A stretch of DNA of 64,000 nt from assembly GCF_014268805.2 (NCBI RefSeq), contig NZ_JABWRF020000002.1:1-64000 (forward strand), given 5' to 3'. The stretch is from Pseudomonas farsensis. Its GTDB lineage: Bacteria; Pseudomonadota; Gammaproteobacteria; Pseudomonadales; Pseudomonadaceae. A program made the translations under genes and the position numbers. Shown in pieces: positions 1-9,342 of the stretch (positions are counted from its first letter, which is position 1; each line of letters begins with the position of its first letter). Below the pieces are notes generated by a model. It had not been told where the DNA came from, searched no databases, and worked only from the letters and a program-made list of their open reading frames with translations.

Positions 1-57
1 GGTTGAGCGCGCTCTCTTGTGGGAGCTGGCAGCCGCCTGCGATGAGGCCGGTACAGC
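1..57 (+). repeat. REP-like element, right arm of the composite repeat
   Basis: The segment starts with GGTTGAGC and continues into a GTGGGAGCTGGC...CCTGCGATGAGGCC unit. The same order (GGTTGAGCACGGCCTGCG then GTGGGAGCTGGC...GATGAGGCC) forms the right end of the composite repeats at 18037-18374 and 34050-34365, so this is probably the right end of another copy cut by the window edge. No gene is seen in 1-116. Confidence 0.6.
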
Positions 58-116
58 CACAGCAAGGCCAAAGACTGGCACAATAGCCGCCATTGCCCGC
101 TTTGGAGCGTCCCCTG

Positions 117-1322
117 ATGAGCGAGAGCGCATTCGCCCAGCGCATCGTGCACAACCTGCTAGACACCGACTTTTACAAATTGACGATGATGCAGGGCGTG
201 CTGCACAACTACCCAGACGCCGACGTCGAATGGGAAATGCGCTGCCGCAACGGCGAAGACCTTCGCCCCTACCTCGGCGAGATCCGCCACCAGCTCGAAC
301 AACTGTGCGAGCTGACCCTGGACGACGGCCAGCTCGCTTTCCTCGAACGCATCAGCTTTCTCAAGCCAGACTTCCTGCGCTTTTTGCGGCTGTTCCGCTT
401 CAACCTGCGCTATGTGCACATCGGCATCGAAAACGACCAGCTGTTCCTGCGCCTGAAAGGCCCATGGCTGCATGTGATCCTGTTCGAAGTGCCGCTGCTG
501 GCCATCATCAGCGAAGTGCGCAACCGCCACCTGCACCCCTACATGCGGCTTTCAGAGGCCCGCGACCAGTTGCAACGCAAGTTCGACTGGCTGGGGGCGA
601 ATGCCAGCGACGATGAGCTGGCCGAACTCCAAGTGGCCGACTTCGGCACCCGCCGGCGTTTTTCCAGCCGCGTGCAGGAGGAAGTGGTCCGAGTGCTGCG
701 CGATGACTTCCCGGGCCGCTTCGTGGGCACCAGCAACGTCGACCTTGCCTGGAAGCTCGACATCAAGCCGCTGGGCACCATGGCCCACGAATGGTTCATG
801 GCCCACCAGCAACTCGGCCCGCGGTTGATCGACAGCCAGATTGCCGCGCTGGACTGCTGGGTGCGCGAATACCGAGGCCTGCTGGGCATTGCCCTGACAG
901 ACTGCATCACCATGGATGCGTTCCTCAAGGACTTCGATCTGTACTTCGCCAAGCTGTTCGATGGCCTGCGCCACGACTCCGGAGAACCTGTGGCCTGGGC
1001 TGAAAAGGCCATCGCCCATTACCAGAAACTGGGGATCGACCCGATGACCAAGACCCTGGTGTTCTCCGATGGCCTGAACCTGCCGCGCTCGCTGGAAATC
1101 TTTCGCGCCCTGCGTGGTCGCATCAACGTCAGCTTCGGCATCGGTACCAACCTGACCTGCGATATCCCAGGCGTGGCACCGATGAACATCGTGCTTAAAA
1201 TGACCGACTGCAATGGCGCGCCGGTGGCGAAGATTTCCGACGAGGCCGCCAAGACCCAGTGTCGTGACCACAACTTCGTCACCTATATGCGTCACGTTTT
1301 CAACGTCCCCAGCAAGGAGTAA
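117..1322 (+). CDS. pncB: Nicotinate phosphoribosyltransferase
   Basis: This cytoplasmic enzyme of the Preiss-Handler NAD salvage route makes nicotinate mononucleotide from nicotinate, PRPP and ATP. The 401-residue product is of normal family length. It opens with [11 protein letters not shown], typical of PncB N-termini. It carries the [12 protein letters not shown] segment holding the histidine phosphorylated during ATP-coupled catalysis, and a FSDGLNLP phosphate-binding region near the C-terminus. The ATG at 117 (MSESAFAQ) is preferred over an in-frame TTG at 93. Only 3 bp separate it from nadE, so the two NAD-salvage genes are very probably one transcript. Confidence 0.96.
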   Translation: MSESAFAQRIVHNLLDTDFYKLTMMQGVLHNYPDADVEWEMRCRNGEDLRPYLGEIRHQLEQLCELTLDDGQLAFLERISFLKPDFLRFLRLFRFNLRYVHIGIENDQLFLRLKGPWLHVILFEVPLLAIISEVRNRHLHPYMRLSEARDQLQRKFDWLGANASDDELAELQVADFGTRRRFSSRVQEEVVRVLRDDFPGRFVGTSNVDLAWKLDIKPLGTMAHEWFMAHQQLGPRLIDSQIAALDCWVREYRGLLGIALTDCITMDAFLKDFDLYFAKLFDGLRHDSGEPVAWAEKAIAHYQKLGIDPMTKTLVFSDGLNLPRSLEIFRALRGRINVSFGIGTNLTCDIPGVAPMNIVLKMTDCNGAPVAKISDEAAKTQCRDHNFVTYMRHVFNVPSKE

Positions 1323-1325
1323 CCC

Positions 1326-2153
1326 ATGCAAGCCGTTCAGCAAGAGATTGCCCAGGCGCTCAAGGTGCAGCCGCCGTTCGCAGACGCCGCTGCCCTGGGT
1401 CAGGAAGTGGCCCGGCGCGTGGCGTTCATCAAGGATTGCCTGGCCAATGCCCGGCTCAAGACCCTGGTATTGGGCATCAGTGGCGGCGTCGATTCGCTGA
1501 CCGCCGCCCTGCTCGCCCAGCGCGCCATCAACGAGCTGCGCGCCGAGACCGGGGACCAGGCCTATGCCTTCATCGCCGTGCGCCTGCCGTACCAGGTGCA
1601 GCACGACGAGCACGACGCCCAGGCCTGCCTGGAGGTAATCAAGCCCGACGAAACCCACACCATCGACATCGCCCCGGCGGTGCGCGCACTGGCGGCCAAG
1701 GTGCAGGAGCTGAAAAACGGCTCGCCAACCTTGGTGGATTTCGTGGTGGGCAACGTCAAGGCGCGTACGCGCATGGTTGCTCAGTACACCATCGCCGGCG
1801 CCCGTGCGGGGCTGGTGATCGGCACCGACCATGCCGCCGAAGCAGTGATGGGCTTCTTTACCAAGTTCGGTGATGGCGCTTGCGACCTGGCGCCGCTGAG
1901 CGGGCTGGTGAAAAACCAGGTGCGGGCGATTGCGCGCAGCTTTGGTGCGCCTGAGGCGCTGGTGGAAAAGGTACCGACTGCCGACCTCGAAGACCTGGAG
2001 CCGGGCAAGCCGGACGAGGCGTCCCACGGCGTGACCTACCAGCAGATCGACGATTTCCTGCAAGGCTTGCCGGTTGACCCGGCAGCGGCTGAAATCATCA
2101 TTGCCAACTACCGCAAGACCCAGCACAAGCGCGAACTGCCGTTCGCCCCTTGA
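1326..2153 (+). CDS. nadE: NH3-dependent NAD+ synthetase
   Basis: It catalyses the last step of NAD synthesis, amidating nicotinate adenine dinucleotide with ammonia and ATP. The 275-residue protein carries the PP-loop SGGVDS at residues 52-57. It lacks the N-terminal glutaminase domain of the long NadE type, so it should use free ammonia. The [18 protein letters not shown] stretch is the family substrate and NAD-binding segment. It lies 3 bp after pncB, so precursor salvage and the final step are co-expressed. A long perfect palindrome follows the stop codon. Confidence 0.96.
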   Translation: MQAVQQEIAQALKVQPPFADAAALGQEVARRVAFIKDCLANARLKTLVLGISGGVDSLTAALLAQRAINELRAETGDQAYAFIAVRLPYQVQHDEHDAQACLEVIKPDETHTIDIAPAVRALAAKVQELKNGSPTLVDFVVGNVKARTRMVAQYTIAGARAGLVIGTDHAAEAVMGFFTKFGDGACDLAPLSGLVKNQVRAIARSFGAPEALVEKVPTADLEDLEPGKPDEASHGVTYQQIDDFLQGLPVDPAAAEIIIANYRKTQHKRELPFAP

Positions 2154-2165
2154 TCAAACCGTAGT

Positions 2166-2239
2166 CGTGGGAGCGGGCTTGCCCCGCGATGGCGATGGTG
2201 GACCCTCCATCGCCATCGCGGGGCAAGCCCGCTCCCACG
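2166..2239. repeat. Perfect inverted REP pair between nadE and azu
   Basis: Two 33-bp arms (CGTGGGAGCGGGCTTGCCCC at the left end and its exact complement at the right end) flank a 7-bp loop. The arms are the 'type A' REP unit of this genome, seen again at 42300-42346 and 60608-60718. It lies between convergent genes, where such hairpins can act as bidirectional transcript 3' ends, although no T-tract follows. Confidence 0.85.
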
Positions 2240-2257
2240 TTCTACGTCAGGCTTTGC

Positions 2258-2707
2258 TTACTTGACGACAACCTTGCCCTTCATCATCGAGATGTGGCCT
2301 GGGAAGGTGCAGAAGAAGCTGTAGTCGCCACCGGCTTCGAGCTTGGTAGCGTCGAACTTCACTTCGGTTTGTTTTTCCGGCGCGCCAATCATCTTGGTGT
2401 GGGCGATGATCGCGGCGTTGTCGGCCTTGATGTAGTCCTTGTCCAGGCCTTGGCTCATGCCTTCGGTAGCAATCGCCTGCATGTCGGCCGTCTTGCTGAT
2501 CACCAGGTTATGGCCCATGACGTTTTTCGGCAGGTTGCCGGAATGGGTCAGTTTGACGGTGAATTCCTTGCAGCTCTTGTCGACGGTGATTTCCTTGGTG
2601 TTGAAGGACATCTGGTCGGTGGAGTCGACAGTGACCGAACACTCGGCTGCAAACACGGAGGCACTGGCGAGGGTCAGCAGGGATACCGCTACAGCTTTCG
2701 CAAACAT
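2258..2707 (-). CDS. azu: Azurin, periplasmic blue copper protein
   Basis: This is a small periplasmic electron carrier. The product is 149 residues with a Sec signal peptide (cleavage after VFA, before AECSVTV). Type-1 copper ligands are visible: the Gly-His of VMGHN, then Cys, His and Met in [12 protein letters not shown]. The mature Cys of AECSV and the Cys of DKSCK make the usual disulfide. Two ATGs are adjacent; AAGGAG lies 7 nt before the second (2707) but only 4 nt before the first (2710), so 2707 is chosen. An Anr-like site lies upstream at 2770-2783. The gene is monocistronic and convergent with nadE. Confidence 0.95.
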   Translation of the reverse strand: MFAKAVAVSLLTLASASVFAAECSVTVDSTDQMSFNTKEITVDKSCKEFTVKLTHSGNLPKNVMGHNLVISKTADMQAIATEGMSQGLDKDYIKADNAAIIAHTKMIGAPEKQTEVKFDATKLEAGGDYSFFCTFPGHISMMKGKVVVK

Positions 2708-2769
2708 CATGAATCTCCTTGGCAGGGTTTTATCAATTGCGAGACTGCCTGAAACCGAGGCAACCCTTG

Positions 2770-2783
2770 GTGACCTGGGTCAA
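2770..2783 (-). promoter_or_regulatory. Candidate Anr/Dnr (FNR-type) box upstream of azu
   Basis: On the minus strand the sequence reads TTGACCCAGGTCAC. This matches the Pseudomonas Anr half-site TTGAC, a 4-bp spacer and GTCAC (one mismatch to GTCAA). It lies about 63 bp upstream of the azurin start. Azurin in P. aeruginosa is known to be Anr-controlled, so the location fits. No strong -10 could be picked by eye. Confidence 0.5.
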
Positions 2784-2822
2784 AGGGTGTCAAGTGGCCA
2801 GCCAGTTGAATTGTTCAATGGA

Positions 2823-2832
2823 TTGTATACAA
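2823..2832. promoter_or_regulatory. TTGTATACAA palindrome upstream of a small ORF
   Basis: This perfect 10-bp palindrome lies in the divergent region between azu and the small ORF at 2901. It resembles GntR-type operators but the regulator cannot be named from sequence. It is about 70 bp before the small ORF and 220 bp before the LOG-family gene. Confidence 0.3.
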
Positions 2833-2900
2833 CCAATCTAAGAGCACATCATGCCCTCTTGATAGACGATGGGACAACCTCTCATTTAGGAGTAACGGCA

Positions 2901-2990
2901 ATGTCCCTCGCAAATTTCTTCAACAGCATGCTCGCCGCCTACGCCCAGGGCGCTACCGGTGCTGCCTGCGAATTCTCCCGCCCGGAGTGA
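2901..2990 (+). CDS. Possible 29-residue small protein, unknown function
   Basis: An ATG with GGAG 8 nt upstream (TTTAGGAGTAACGGCAATG) opens a 29-codon frame starting [17 protein letters not shown] and ending in TGA. It sits 61 bp before the LOG-family gene on the same strand. No family is recognised. The good Shine-Dalgarno and the position between an operator-like palindrome and a downstream gene make it plausible as a leader peptide or small protein, but coding is not proven. Confidence 0.4.
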   Translation: MSLANFFNSMLAAYAQGATGAACEFSRPE

Positions 2991-3051
2991 ATACCCTTGG
3001 AAGTGCAGGCGGCGCGCCTTAACCTGTCAGCCCTGTGAAGGGAGACAAGCA

Positions 3052-3639
3052 ATGCCAGTACGTTCCGTTTGTGTGTTCTGTGGCGCCAGCACCGGCGCCA
3101 ACCCAGCCTACCGTGACGCCGCCATTGCGCTGGGCCAGGCCATCGCCCAGCGCGGCCTGAAGTTGGTATATGGCGGTGGGGCGGTCGGCCTGATGGGCAT
3201 CGTCGCCAACGCGGCCATGGCCGCAGGTGGCGAGGTGGTCGGCATCATCCCGCAAAGCCTCCTGGATGCCGAGGTCGGCCACAAAGGCCTGACCCGACTT
3301 GAAGTGGTCGATGGCATGCACGCACGCAAGGCGCGCATGGCCGAACTCAGCGATGCCTTCATCGCATTGCCTGGCGGCCTGGGCACGCTGGAAGAACTGT
3401 TCGAAGTGTGGACCTGGGGCCAACTGGGCTATCACGCCAAGCCGCTGGGGCTGTTGGATGTGAATGGCTTCTACGAAAAACTCGGCGGGTTCCTGGACCA
3501 TGTGGTCGAGGAAGGCTTTGTGCGGCCGCAGCACCGGGCGATGCTGCAGTTGGCGCAGCAGCCCGATGAGCTGCTGGATGCGATGGATAGCTTCGTGGCG
3601 CCAGTGGTGCCGAAGTGGGTCGACAAGACCCCGGATTGA
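3052..3639 (+). CDS. LOG-family nucleoside 5'-monophosphate phosphoribohydrolase (Rossmann fold)
   Basis: The 195-residue protein begins with VCVFCGAS, has the nucleotide-binding [12 protein letters not shown] loop, and carries the family signature [12 protein letters not shown] near residue 105. LOG enzymes cleave N-glycosidic bonds of nucleoside monophosphates such as cytokinin ribotides or AMP-like substrates; older annotation calls them lysine decarboxylases. GGGAGA lies 6-7 nt before ATG 3052, which decides the start. It may share a transcript with the small ORF upstream. The physiological substrate here is not determinable. Confidence 0.9.
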   Translation: MPVRSVCVFCGASTGANPAYRDAAIALGQAIAQRGLKLVYGGGAVGLMGIVANAAMAAGGEVVGIIPQSLLDAEVGHKGLTRLEVVDGMHARKARMAELSDAFIALPGGLGTLEELFEVWTWGQLGYHAKPLGLLDVNGFYEKLGGFLDHVVEEGFVRPQHRAMLQLAQQPDELLDAMDSFVAPVVPKWVDKTPD

Positions 3640-3651
3640 TTCTCGGAATGT

Positions 3652-3742
3652 GGAACCGCTTTGCGGTCCTATCGCGACACAAGGCCGCTCCTACAGAAAG
3701 ACCGCAACCCCTTGTATCGCGAAAGGGCCGCAAAGCGGCCCC
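3652..3742. repeat. REP-like type C unit plus hairpin
   Basis: TCGCGACACAAGGCCGCTCC (start 3672) is the reversed 'type C' unit (TAGGAGCGGCCTTGTGTCGCGA). It is followed by a GGGCCGC-AAA-GCGGCCC hairpin at 3725-3741. The whole convergent gap between the LOG gene and the YgiQ-family gene is made of these elements, which may act as mRNA 3' ends. Confidence 0.7.
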
Positions 3743-3754
3743 ATGACATTCAAA

Positions 3755-6052
3755 TCAGCGCGGAATCACAGGCTGGCGCGGCTTCTTGCCTTTGCCGCCC
3801 TTGGCCGCCTCTTTGCGCTCCTTGGCCGCCTGCTGGTTACGGGCAAACGCTTCGGCCTTGGCTTTCTCGCGCTTGTCCCATGGCTGGCTGCCATCGCTGG
3901 CACGCGGCGGCAGGCCGGTGTGCTGGGTGAGGATCTTCTGGTCCTTGCCCAGCTTGTGGCTGCCGGCAGGGGTGGAGTTTTTGCGCCGTGCGCTCTGGTA
4001 AGTGTCGCTCTGCGGCTGGTGCAGCGGGATCAACTGGTGCTTGCCAGGCCCGATCAGGTCAGCGCGGCCCATGCGCTCCAGCGCTTCACGCAGCATCGGC
4101 CAGCCCTTCGGGTCGTGGTATCGCAGAAACGCCTTGTGCAAGCGCCGCTGCTCCTCGCTCTTGACGATATCCACCCCTTCACTCTTGTAGGTGACCTTGC
4201 GCAGCGGGTTCTTGCCCGAGTGGTACATGGCCGTGGCCGAGGCCATTGGCGAGGGGTAGAACGCCTGCACCTGGTCGGCGCGGAAGCCATTGCCCTTGAG
4301 CCACAAGGCCAGGTTCATCATGTCTTCATCGGTGGTGCCGGGGTGGGCTGCGATGAAGTACGGGATCAGGTACTGCTCCTTGCCCGCTTCTTTCGAGAAC
4401 TTCTCGAACATGCGCTTGAAGCGGTCATAGGTGCCGATGCCCGGCTTCATCATCTTGTCCAGCGGGCCACGCTCGGTGTGCTCCGGGGCAATCTTCAGGT
4501 AGCCGCCCACGTGATGGGTAACCAGCTCGCGGACATACTCCGGCGATTCCACCGCCAGGTCGTAACGCAGGCCCGAGGCGATCAGGATCTTCTTCACCCC
4601 CGGCAAGGCGCGGGCCTTGCGGTACAACTCGATCAGCGAGCTGTGGTCTGTGTTGAGGTTCTCGCAGATACCCGGGAACACGCACGATGGCTTGCGGCAG
4701 TGCTTCTCGATTTCGTGGCTCTTGCAGGCGATGCGGTACATGTTGGCGGTCGGCCCGCCGAGGTCGGAAACCACCCCGGTAAAGCCCGGCACCTTGTCAC
4801 GCATCTCTTCGATTTCGTGCAGGATCGACTCATGGGAGCGGTTCTGGATGATCCGCCCTTCGTGCTCGGTGATAGAGCAGAAGGTGCAACCGCCAAAGCA
4901 GCCACGCATGATGTTGACCGAGAAACGAATCATCTCGTAGGCCGGGATGCGCTCCTTGCCATAGGCCGGGTGCGGGATGCGCGCGTAAGGCATGCCGAAC
5001 ACGTAGTCCATTTCTTCGGTAGTCATGGGGATGGGTGGCGGGTTGAACCACACATCCACTTCGCCATGCTTCTGCACCAGGGCGCGGGCGTTGCCTGGGT
5101 TGGTTTCCAGGTGCAGCACGCGGTTGGCGTGGGCGTACAGCACCGGGTCGTTGCGCACTTTCTCGAACGACGGCAGGCGGATCACCGATTTTTCGCGGGT
5201 CACGCTTGGGCTGTCGAGAATCTGCACCACCTTGGCTTCGTTCGGGTCTTCCTGCTCGCCCTTCGCCTGCTCGATAGCGCAGGCCTGGGTGTCCTGGGTG
5301 TTGACGTACGGGTTGATGATCTTCTCGACCCGGCCTGGGCGGTCGATACGGGTGGAGTCGATCTCGTACCAGCCTTGCGGCGTATCGCGGCGGATGAACG
5401 CGGTGCCGCGCACATCGGTGATCTGTTCGATGCGCTCGCCCTGGGACATGCGCTGGGCGACCTCGACAATGGCCCGCTCGGCGTTGCCGTACAGCAGGAT
5501 GTCGGCGCTGGCATCGACCAAAATCGAATGACGGACCTTGTCCTGCCAGTAGTCGTAGTGGGCGATGCGGCGCAGCGAGGCCTCGATGCCGCCGAGCACG
5601 ATCGGCACGTGCTTGTAGGCTTCCTTGCAGCGCTGGCTGTACACAAGGCTTGCGCGGTCCGGGCGTTTGCCGGCCAGGCCACCTGGGGTATAGGCGTCGT
5701 CGGAGCGCACTTTCTTGTCGGCGGTGTAGCGGTTGATCATCGAGTCCATGTTGCCGGCCGCGACGCCGAAGAACAGGTTCGGCTCGCCGAGCTTCATGAA
5801 GTCGTCTTTGGACTGCCAGTTGGGCTGGGCAATGATGCCGACGCGGAAGCCCTGGGCTTCCAGCAGGCGGCCGATGATGGCCATGCCGAACGACGCGTGG
5901 TCGACGTAGGCGTCACCGGTCACGATGATGATGTCGCAGGAATCCCAGCCGAGCTGATCCATCTCCTCCCTGCTCATTGGCAGGAAAGGCGCCGGGCCGA
6001 AGCATTCGGCCCAGTACTTGGGATAGTCGTAGAGTGGTTTGGCTGCTTGCAT
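3755..6052 (-). CDS. YgiQ family radical SAM protein
   Basis: This 765-residue protein has the radical-SAM cluster motif CxxxCxxC ([15 protein letters not shown]) around residues 385-395. The N-terminal half matches the UPF0313/YgiQ type ([18 protein letters not shown] start, [36 protein letters not shown]). The C-terminus is a Lys/Arg/Ala-rich low-complexity tail ending [12 protein letters not shown]. Such proteins are widespread; their reaction is not established. It is a single gene, convergent with the LOG gene, with a 450-bp gap upstream. Confidence 0.92.
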   Translation of the reverse strand: MQAAKPLYDYPKYWAECFGPAPFLPMSREEMDQLGWDSCDIIIVTGDAYVDHASFGMAIIGRLLEAQGFRVGIIAQPNWQSKDDFMKLGEPNLFFGVAAGNMDSMINRYTADKKVRSDDAYTPGGLAGKRPDRASLVYSQRCKEAYKHVPIVLGGIEASLRRIAHYDYWQDKVRHSILVDASADILLYGNAERAIVEVAQRMSQGERIEQITDVRGTAFIRRDTPQGWYEIDSTRIDRPGRVEKIINPYVNTQDTQACAIEQAKGEQEDPNEAKVVQILDSPSVTREKSVIRLPSFEKVRNDPVLYAHANRVLHLETNPGNARALVQKHGEVDVWFNPPPIPMTTEEMDYVFGMPYARIPHPAYGKERIPAYEMIRFSVNIMRGCFGGCTFCSITEHEGRIIQNRSHESILHEIEEMRDKVPGFTGVVSDLGGPTANMYRIACKSHEIEKHCRKPSCVFPGICENLNTDHSSLIELYRKARALPGVKKILIASGLRYDLAVESPEYVRELVTHHVGGYLKIAPEHTERGPLDKMMKPGIGTYDRFKRMFEKFSKEAGKEQYLIPYFIAAHPGTTDEDMMNLALWLKGNGFRADQVQAFYPSPMASATAMYHSGKNPLRKVTYKSEGVDIVKSEEQRRLHKAFLRYHDPKGWPMLREALERMGRADLIGPGKHQLIPLHQPQSDTYQSARRKNSTPAGSHKLGKDQKILTQHTGLPPRASDGSQPWDKREKAKAEAFARNQQAAKERKEAAKGGKGKKPRQPVIPR

Positions 6053-6507
6053 GTCAGTGACCGGTTCTGGTGTTCAGGGAAATCGCGGGCGCGGAATATA
6101 GCACAAAAATTGACCAAATCCGACGGTGGTGGTCGGATTCATCGAAGTCGCCCAGGCAAAACCCGCTGCCACCGGGGTGGTTCAACGCAGGTGGTTCTAT
6201 CCATCGCCCCAGGGAGCGGCGCTGATGTAATTGGAAGTCGCGGACGCGAGCACATAAAAAATGTCGATCCAATAGCGATGGTCGAGTGATTTACCTATCG
6301 TCACCCCTATCATTTTTGCCAGTTCTACCAACCTGTTGGATGCAGGTAGGATTCTGAAATATACAAGCAGGCAGACTAGGAAATGAAGAACTTCCACGCA
6401 CTGCATGACGCAAATCTACTCTGGAATGATCGGGAGCCCTTTCTTCAAAGCGGCCCCCGCGAGCCTTATCACTCGCCGAATCAGTCACACCCATGAGAGG
6501 GATTGAA
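6053..6507. other. Gene-poor, A/T-richer gap upstream of the RHS-type gene
   Basis: No convincing gene is seen. Short open frames of 69-77 codons on the minus strand lack good ribosome-binding sites and recognisable motifs. Composition shifts to visibly lower GC from about 6230 onward, continuing through the RHS gene, which suggests a transferred segment whose left edge lies in this gap. Confidence 0.5.
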
Positions 6508-7329
6508 ATGTTCAACTCAGCCAACCGTGAAATTGGACTGGAAGGCCGCTTCGATGCGGCTTTCTGTGCTTACGGATACAGTAATGGCAAGAAACATTCC
6601 CTGGCTTTTAAAGGTGAGCGACAGGATCCAATCACTGGCTTTTACCTACTGGGGAATGGCTACCGCGCCTACTACCCGACTCTCAGGCGCTTCAACAGCC
6701 CCGATAACGAAAGCCCTTTTGCGCGAGGGTGGCTGAATGCCTACGCCTTCTGCCTTTGCGATCCAATTAATCGCAACGACCCAACGGGGCATTTCTTCGA
6801 GTTCATCACCTATGCAATAAACAAACTCTCAGTCAGTAAGACCTACTCCGGAAAAATCGTGGCAGAGTTCCATGAAATTATTGCCTTTACTGGCCCCTCA
6901 AGAGCGGACGGAAAATTGCCCACTCTCTACATCAGCGCCCATGGTAAGCCTGGCGTGATATCCGCTGACCGAATCCATACATTCAGCGCCACAGACACGT
7001 TCGAAGAACTGAGAAGGCAAGGGGTCGATATGCACAGGAGACAGACTCACGTATTAGCCTGCGACTCAGCGATTCCCAATAGCCATACCGGCAAATCCTT
7101 TATTGAGGAATTCAGCGACCATACGGGCGCGCAGACCTCCGGCTACGGGGGCTCAGTTCCGGTCGTAGAAAGACGACAAGGTAACGTGTTCATTGCAGAG
7201 AAACAAAGAGTACTACCGCTTTCTTATGGTTTCACCGCTACGAAGACCCGAGCAGGCAACATTAGAAACCCTCACAAGAACGCAACCGACCGGCAGTCTG
7301 CGCAGCCGGGTCGAATCATAACTGTCTAA
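6508..7329 (+). CDS. Orphan RHS-core protein with caspase-like C-terminal domain (putative toxin)
   Basis: The 273-residue product starts with the end of an RHS shell. RHS-associated core signatures are visible: KGERQDPITGFYLLGNGYRA, LRRFNSPDNESPF, LNAYAFCLCDPINRNDPTGH, ending near residue 95. The variable C-terminus (about 100-273) contains TLYISAHGKPG (His145) and THVLACDSA (Cys185). This His-Gly/Ala-Cys pair after beta strands is the pattern of caspase-fold peptidases (C80/CHAT/DUF4347-like), so a protease effector is inferred. GAGGG lies 6 nt before ATG 6508, whereas the in-frame ATG at 6493 has no ribosome-binding site. There are no RHS repeats, no VgrG/PAAR gene and no evident immunity gene nearby. 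Its composition is A/T richer than its neighbours. Confidence 0.75.
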   Translation: MFNSANREIGLEGRFDAAFCAYGYSNGKKHSLAFKGERQDPITGFYLLGNGYRAYYPTLRRFNSPDNESPFARGWLNAYAFCLCDPINRNDPTGHFFEFITYAINKLSVSKTYSGKIVAEFHEIIAFTGPSRADGKLPTLYISAHGKPGVISADRIHTFSATDTFEELRRQGVDMHRRQTHVLACDSAIPNSHTGKSFIEEFSDHTGAQTSGYGGSVPVVERRQGNVFIAEKQRVLPLSYGFTATKTRAGNIRNPHKNATDRQSAQPGRIITV

Positions 7330-7351
7330 AACCTCAACAAATCTTGTAAGG

Positions 7352-7371
7352 TCAGATCTAACCAGATCTGA
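7352..7371. repeat. 8-bp perfect inverted repeat between RHS-type gene and dnaB
   Basis: TCAGATCT-AACC-AGATCTGA lies in the 43-bp convergent gap and ends a few bases before the dnaB stop. There is no T-tract, so terminator activity is only possible. Confidence 0.4.
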
Positions 7372-7372
7372 T

Positions 7373-8770
7373 TCACTCATCATCGTCGAAGTTGTACATG
7401 CCCGGCGCCAGGTTCTCGAACCGGGTGTACTTGCCGATGAAGGCCAGGCGAATGAAGCCGATGGGGCCGTTACGCTGTTTACCAATGATGATCTCGGCAA
7501 CGCCCTTGTGCTCGGTGTCAGGGTGATACACCTCGTCACGGTAGACGAACATGATCACGTCGGCGTCCTGCTCGATTGCACCGGATTCGCGCAAGTCGGA
7601 GTTCACCGGGCGCTTGTTGGGGCGCTGCTCCAGGGAGCGGTTGAGCTGGGACAGGGCAATGACCGGGCAGTTGAATTCCTTGGCCAGGGCTTTCAAGGAG
7701 CGAGAGATCTCGGAAATCTCGTTGGTCCGGTTATCGCCCGACGAGCCCGGGATCTGCATCAGCTGCAGGTAGTCGACCATGATCATGCCGATCTCGCCGT
7801 GCTCCCGGGCAAGGCGGCGCGTGCGGGCACGCATTTCCGACGGGCTGATGCCGGCGGTATCGTCGATGAACAGCTTGCGGTCGTTGAGCAGGTTCACCGC
7901 CGAGGTCAGGCGCGGCCAGTCATCGTCGTCCAGCTGGCCGGAACGCACCTTGGTCTGGTCGATACGGCCAAGCGAGGACAGCATACGCATGACCAGCGAT
8001 TCACCTGGCATCTCGAGGGAGAACACCAGCACCACCTTGTCGCTGCGCAACACGGCGTTTTCGACAAGGTTCATGGCGAAGGTGGTCTTGCCCATCGACG
8101 GACGGCCGGCCACGATGATCAAGTCCGCTGCCTGCAGGCCGCTGGTCTTGCCGTCCAGGTCGGTGTAGCCGGTGGAGATACCGGTGATGTCGCTGTCGGA
8201 GTTGAACAGCGTATCGATGCGGTCAATGGCTTTGGTCAGCAGGTCGTTGACGCCCACCGGGCCGCCGGTCTTTGGCCGCGCTTCGGCGATCTGGAAGATC
8301 TGCCGCTCGGCATCGTCGAGAATCTCCGCAGCATCACGCCCTTGCGGGTTGAACGCGTTGTCGGCGATGTCGGTGCTGATGCTGATCAGTTGGCGCAACG
8401 TGGCCCGCTCGCGAATGATCGCGGCGTAGGCCTTGATGTTGGCCACCGACGGCGTGTTCTTGGCCAGCTCTGCCAGGTACGCCAGCCCGCCGACCTGGGT
8501 CGATACGCCTTCCTTGTCGAGCTGTTCGTGCAGCGTCACCACGTCGAACGGCTGGTTGGCATCCACCAGTTTGTGGATGGCGCGGAAGATCAGCCGGTGG
8601 TCATGCCGATAGAAATCGCCGTCCGATACCTGATCCAGCACGCGCTCCCAGGCATTGTTGTCCAGCATCAGGCCACCGAGTACGGCCTGTTCGGCCTCGA
8701 TGGAATGCGGCGGCACCTTCAGGGAGGCGGTTTGCAGGTCGAGCTGTTCGGAGGTGGTGATCTCGTTCAT
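7373..8770 (-). CDS. dnaB: Replicative DNA helicase DnaB
   Basis: This hexameric helicase unwinds DNA 5' to 3' at the replication fork and binds primase. The 465-residue protein has the N-terminal domain beginning VPPHSIEAEQAVLGGLMLDN, Walker A GRPSMGKTT near residues 222-230, Walker B IMVDYLQLM, and the FNCPVIALSQLNR and EQRPNKRP segments of the RecA-like domain. The start MNEITTSEQ (ATG 8770) is chosen over an upstream in-frame Met because the extension (MPFVFFTFQNS...) is not conserved-looking. It lies downstream of rplI behind a terminator-like hairpin, so it may have its own promoter or be read through. Confidence 0.97.
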   Translation of the reverse strand: MNEITTSEQLDLQTASLKVPPHSIEAEQAVLGGLMLDNNAWERVLDQVSDGDFYRHDHRLIFRAIHKLVDANQPFDVVTLHEQLDKEGVSTQVGGLAYLAELAKNTPSVANIKAYAAIIRERATLRQLISISTDIADNAFNPQGRDAAEILDDAERQIFQIAEARPKTGGPVGVNDLLTKAIDRIDTLFNSDSDITGISTGYTDLDGKTSGLQAADLIIVAGRPSMGKTTFAMNLVENAVLRSDKVVLVFSLEMPGESLVMRMLSSLGRIDQTKVRSGQLDDDDWPRLTSAVNLLNDRKLFIDDTAGISPSEMRARTRRLAREHGEIGMIMVDYLQLMQIPGSSGDNRTNEISEISRSLKALAKEFNCPVIALSQLNRSLEQRPNKRPVNSDLRESGAIEQDADVIMFVYRDEVYHPDTEHKGVAEIIIGKQRNGPIGFIRLAFIGKYTRFENLAPGMYNFDDDE

Positions 8771-8795
8771 GGCCACGAAAGAATTCTGGAAGGTG

Positions 8796-8838
8796 AAAAA
8801 AACAAAGGGCACGGCCTGTATGGAACAGGACCGTGCCC
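8796..8838 (-). terminator. Rho-independent terminator downstream of rplI
   Basis: On the minus strand GGGCACGG-TCCTG pairs with CAGG-CCGTGCCC, followed by TTTGTTTTTTT. This would end the rpsF-rpsR-rplI transcript before dnaB, fully or partially. Confidence 0.8.
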
Positions 8839-8875
8839 GATGTTAACCGCCTGGCCCACAAAGGGGCCAGCCGAT

Positions 8876-9322
8876 TTAGGCAGCTACGACAACCACACGT
8901 ACGGTGGCTTCAACGTCGCTGTGCAGGTGCACGGCTACGTCGTATTCGCCAACCTGACGGATAGTGCCGTTCGGCAGACGAACTTCAGCTTTGGCCACTT
9001 CAACGCCGGAGGCGGTCAGGGCGTCAGCGATGTCGTGGGTGCCGATCGAACCGAACAGCTTGCCTTCGTCGCCAGCGGTGGCAGTGATGGTCACTTCCAG
9101 CTCGGCCAGTTGGGCAGCGCGGCTTTCAGCCGACACTTTCTTGTCTGCTGCAGCTTTTTCCAGCTCGGCGCGGCGTTCTTCGAACGCGGCCAGGTTGGCG
9201 GCATTGGCAACGGTGGCCTTGCCGAATGGCAGCAGGAAGTTACGGCCGTAACCGGCCTTAACATTTACTTTGTCGCCCAGGTTGCCCAGGTTAGCGACTT
9301 TTTCCAGCAGGATCAGTTCCAT
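8876..9322 (-). CDS. rplI: 50S ribosomal protein L9
   Basis: The 148-residue protein starts [19 protein letters not shown] and continues [16 protein letters not shown], the N-terminal rRNA-binding domain of L9. A long charged helix (residues about 45-75) links to the C-terminal domain. It is the last gene of the rpsF-rpsR-DUF2232-rplI cluster and is followed by a strong hairpin terminator. Confidence 0.98.
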   Translation of the reverse strand: MELILLEKVANLGNLGDKVNVKAGYGRNFLLPFGKATVANAANLAAFEERRAELEKAAADKKVSAESRAAQLAELEVTITATAGDEGKLFGSIGTHDIADALTASGVEVAKAEVRLPNGTIRQVGEYDVAVHLHSDVEATVRVVVVAA

Positions 9323-9342
9323 TTGGTAAAACCTCTTAACTT

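Noticed and set aside
3464..6289. Very long open frame on the + strand (about 940 codons) opposite the YgiQ-family gene
   Set aside because: It is antisense to a clear radical SAM gene. It arises from codon bias of a GC-rich genome and its translation has no family motifs.
6197..6406. 69-codon minus-strand frame as an immunity gene for the RHS-type toxin
   Set aside because: It is on the opposite strand, upstream rather than downstream, and lacks a clear ribosome-binding site and any recognised motif.
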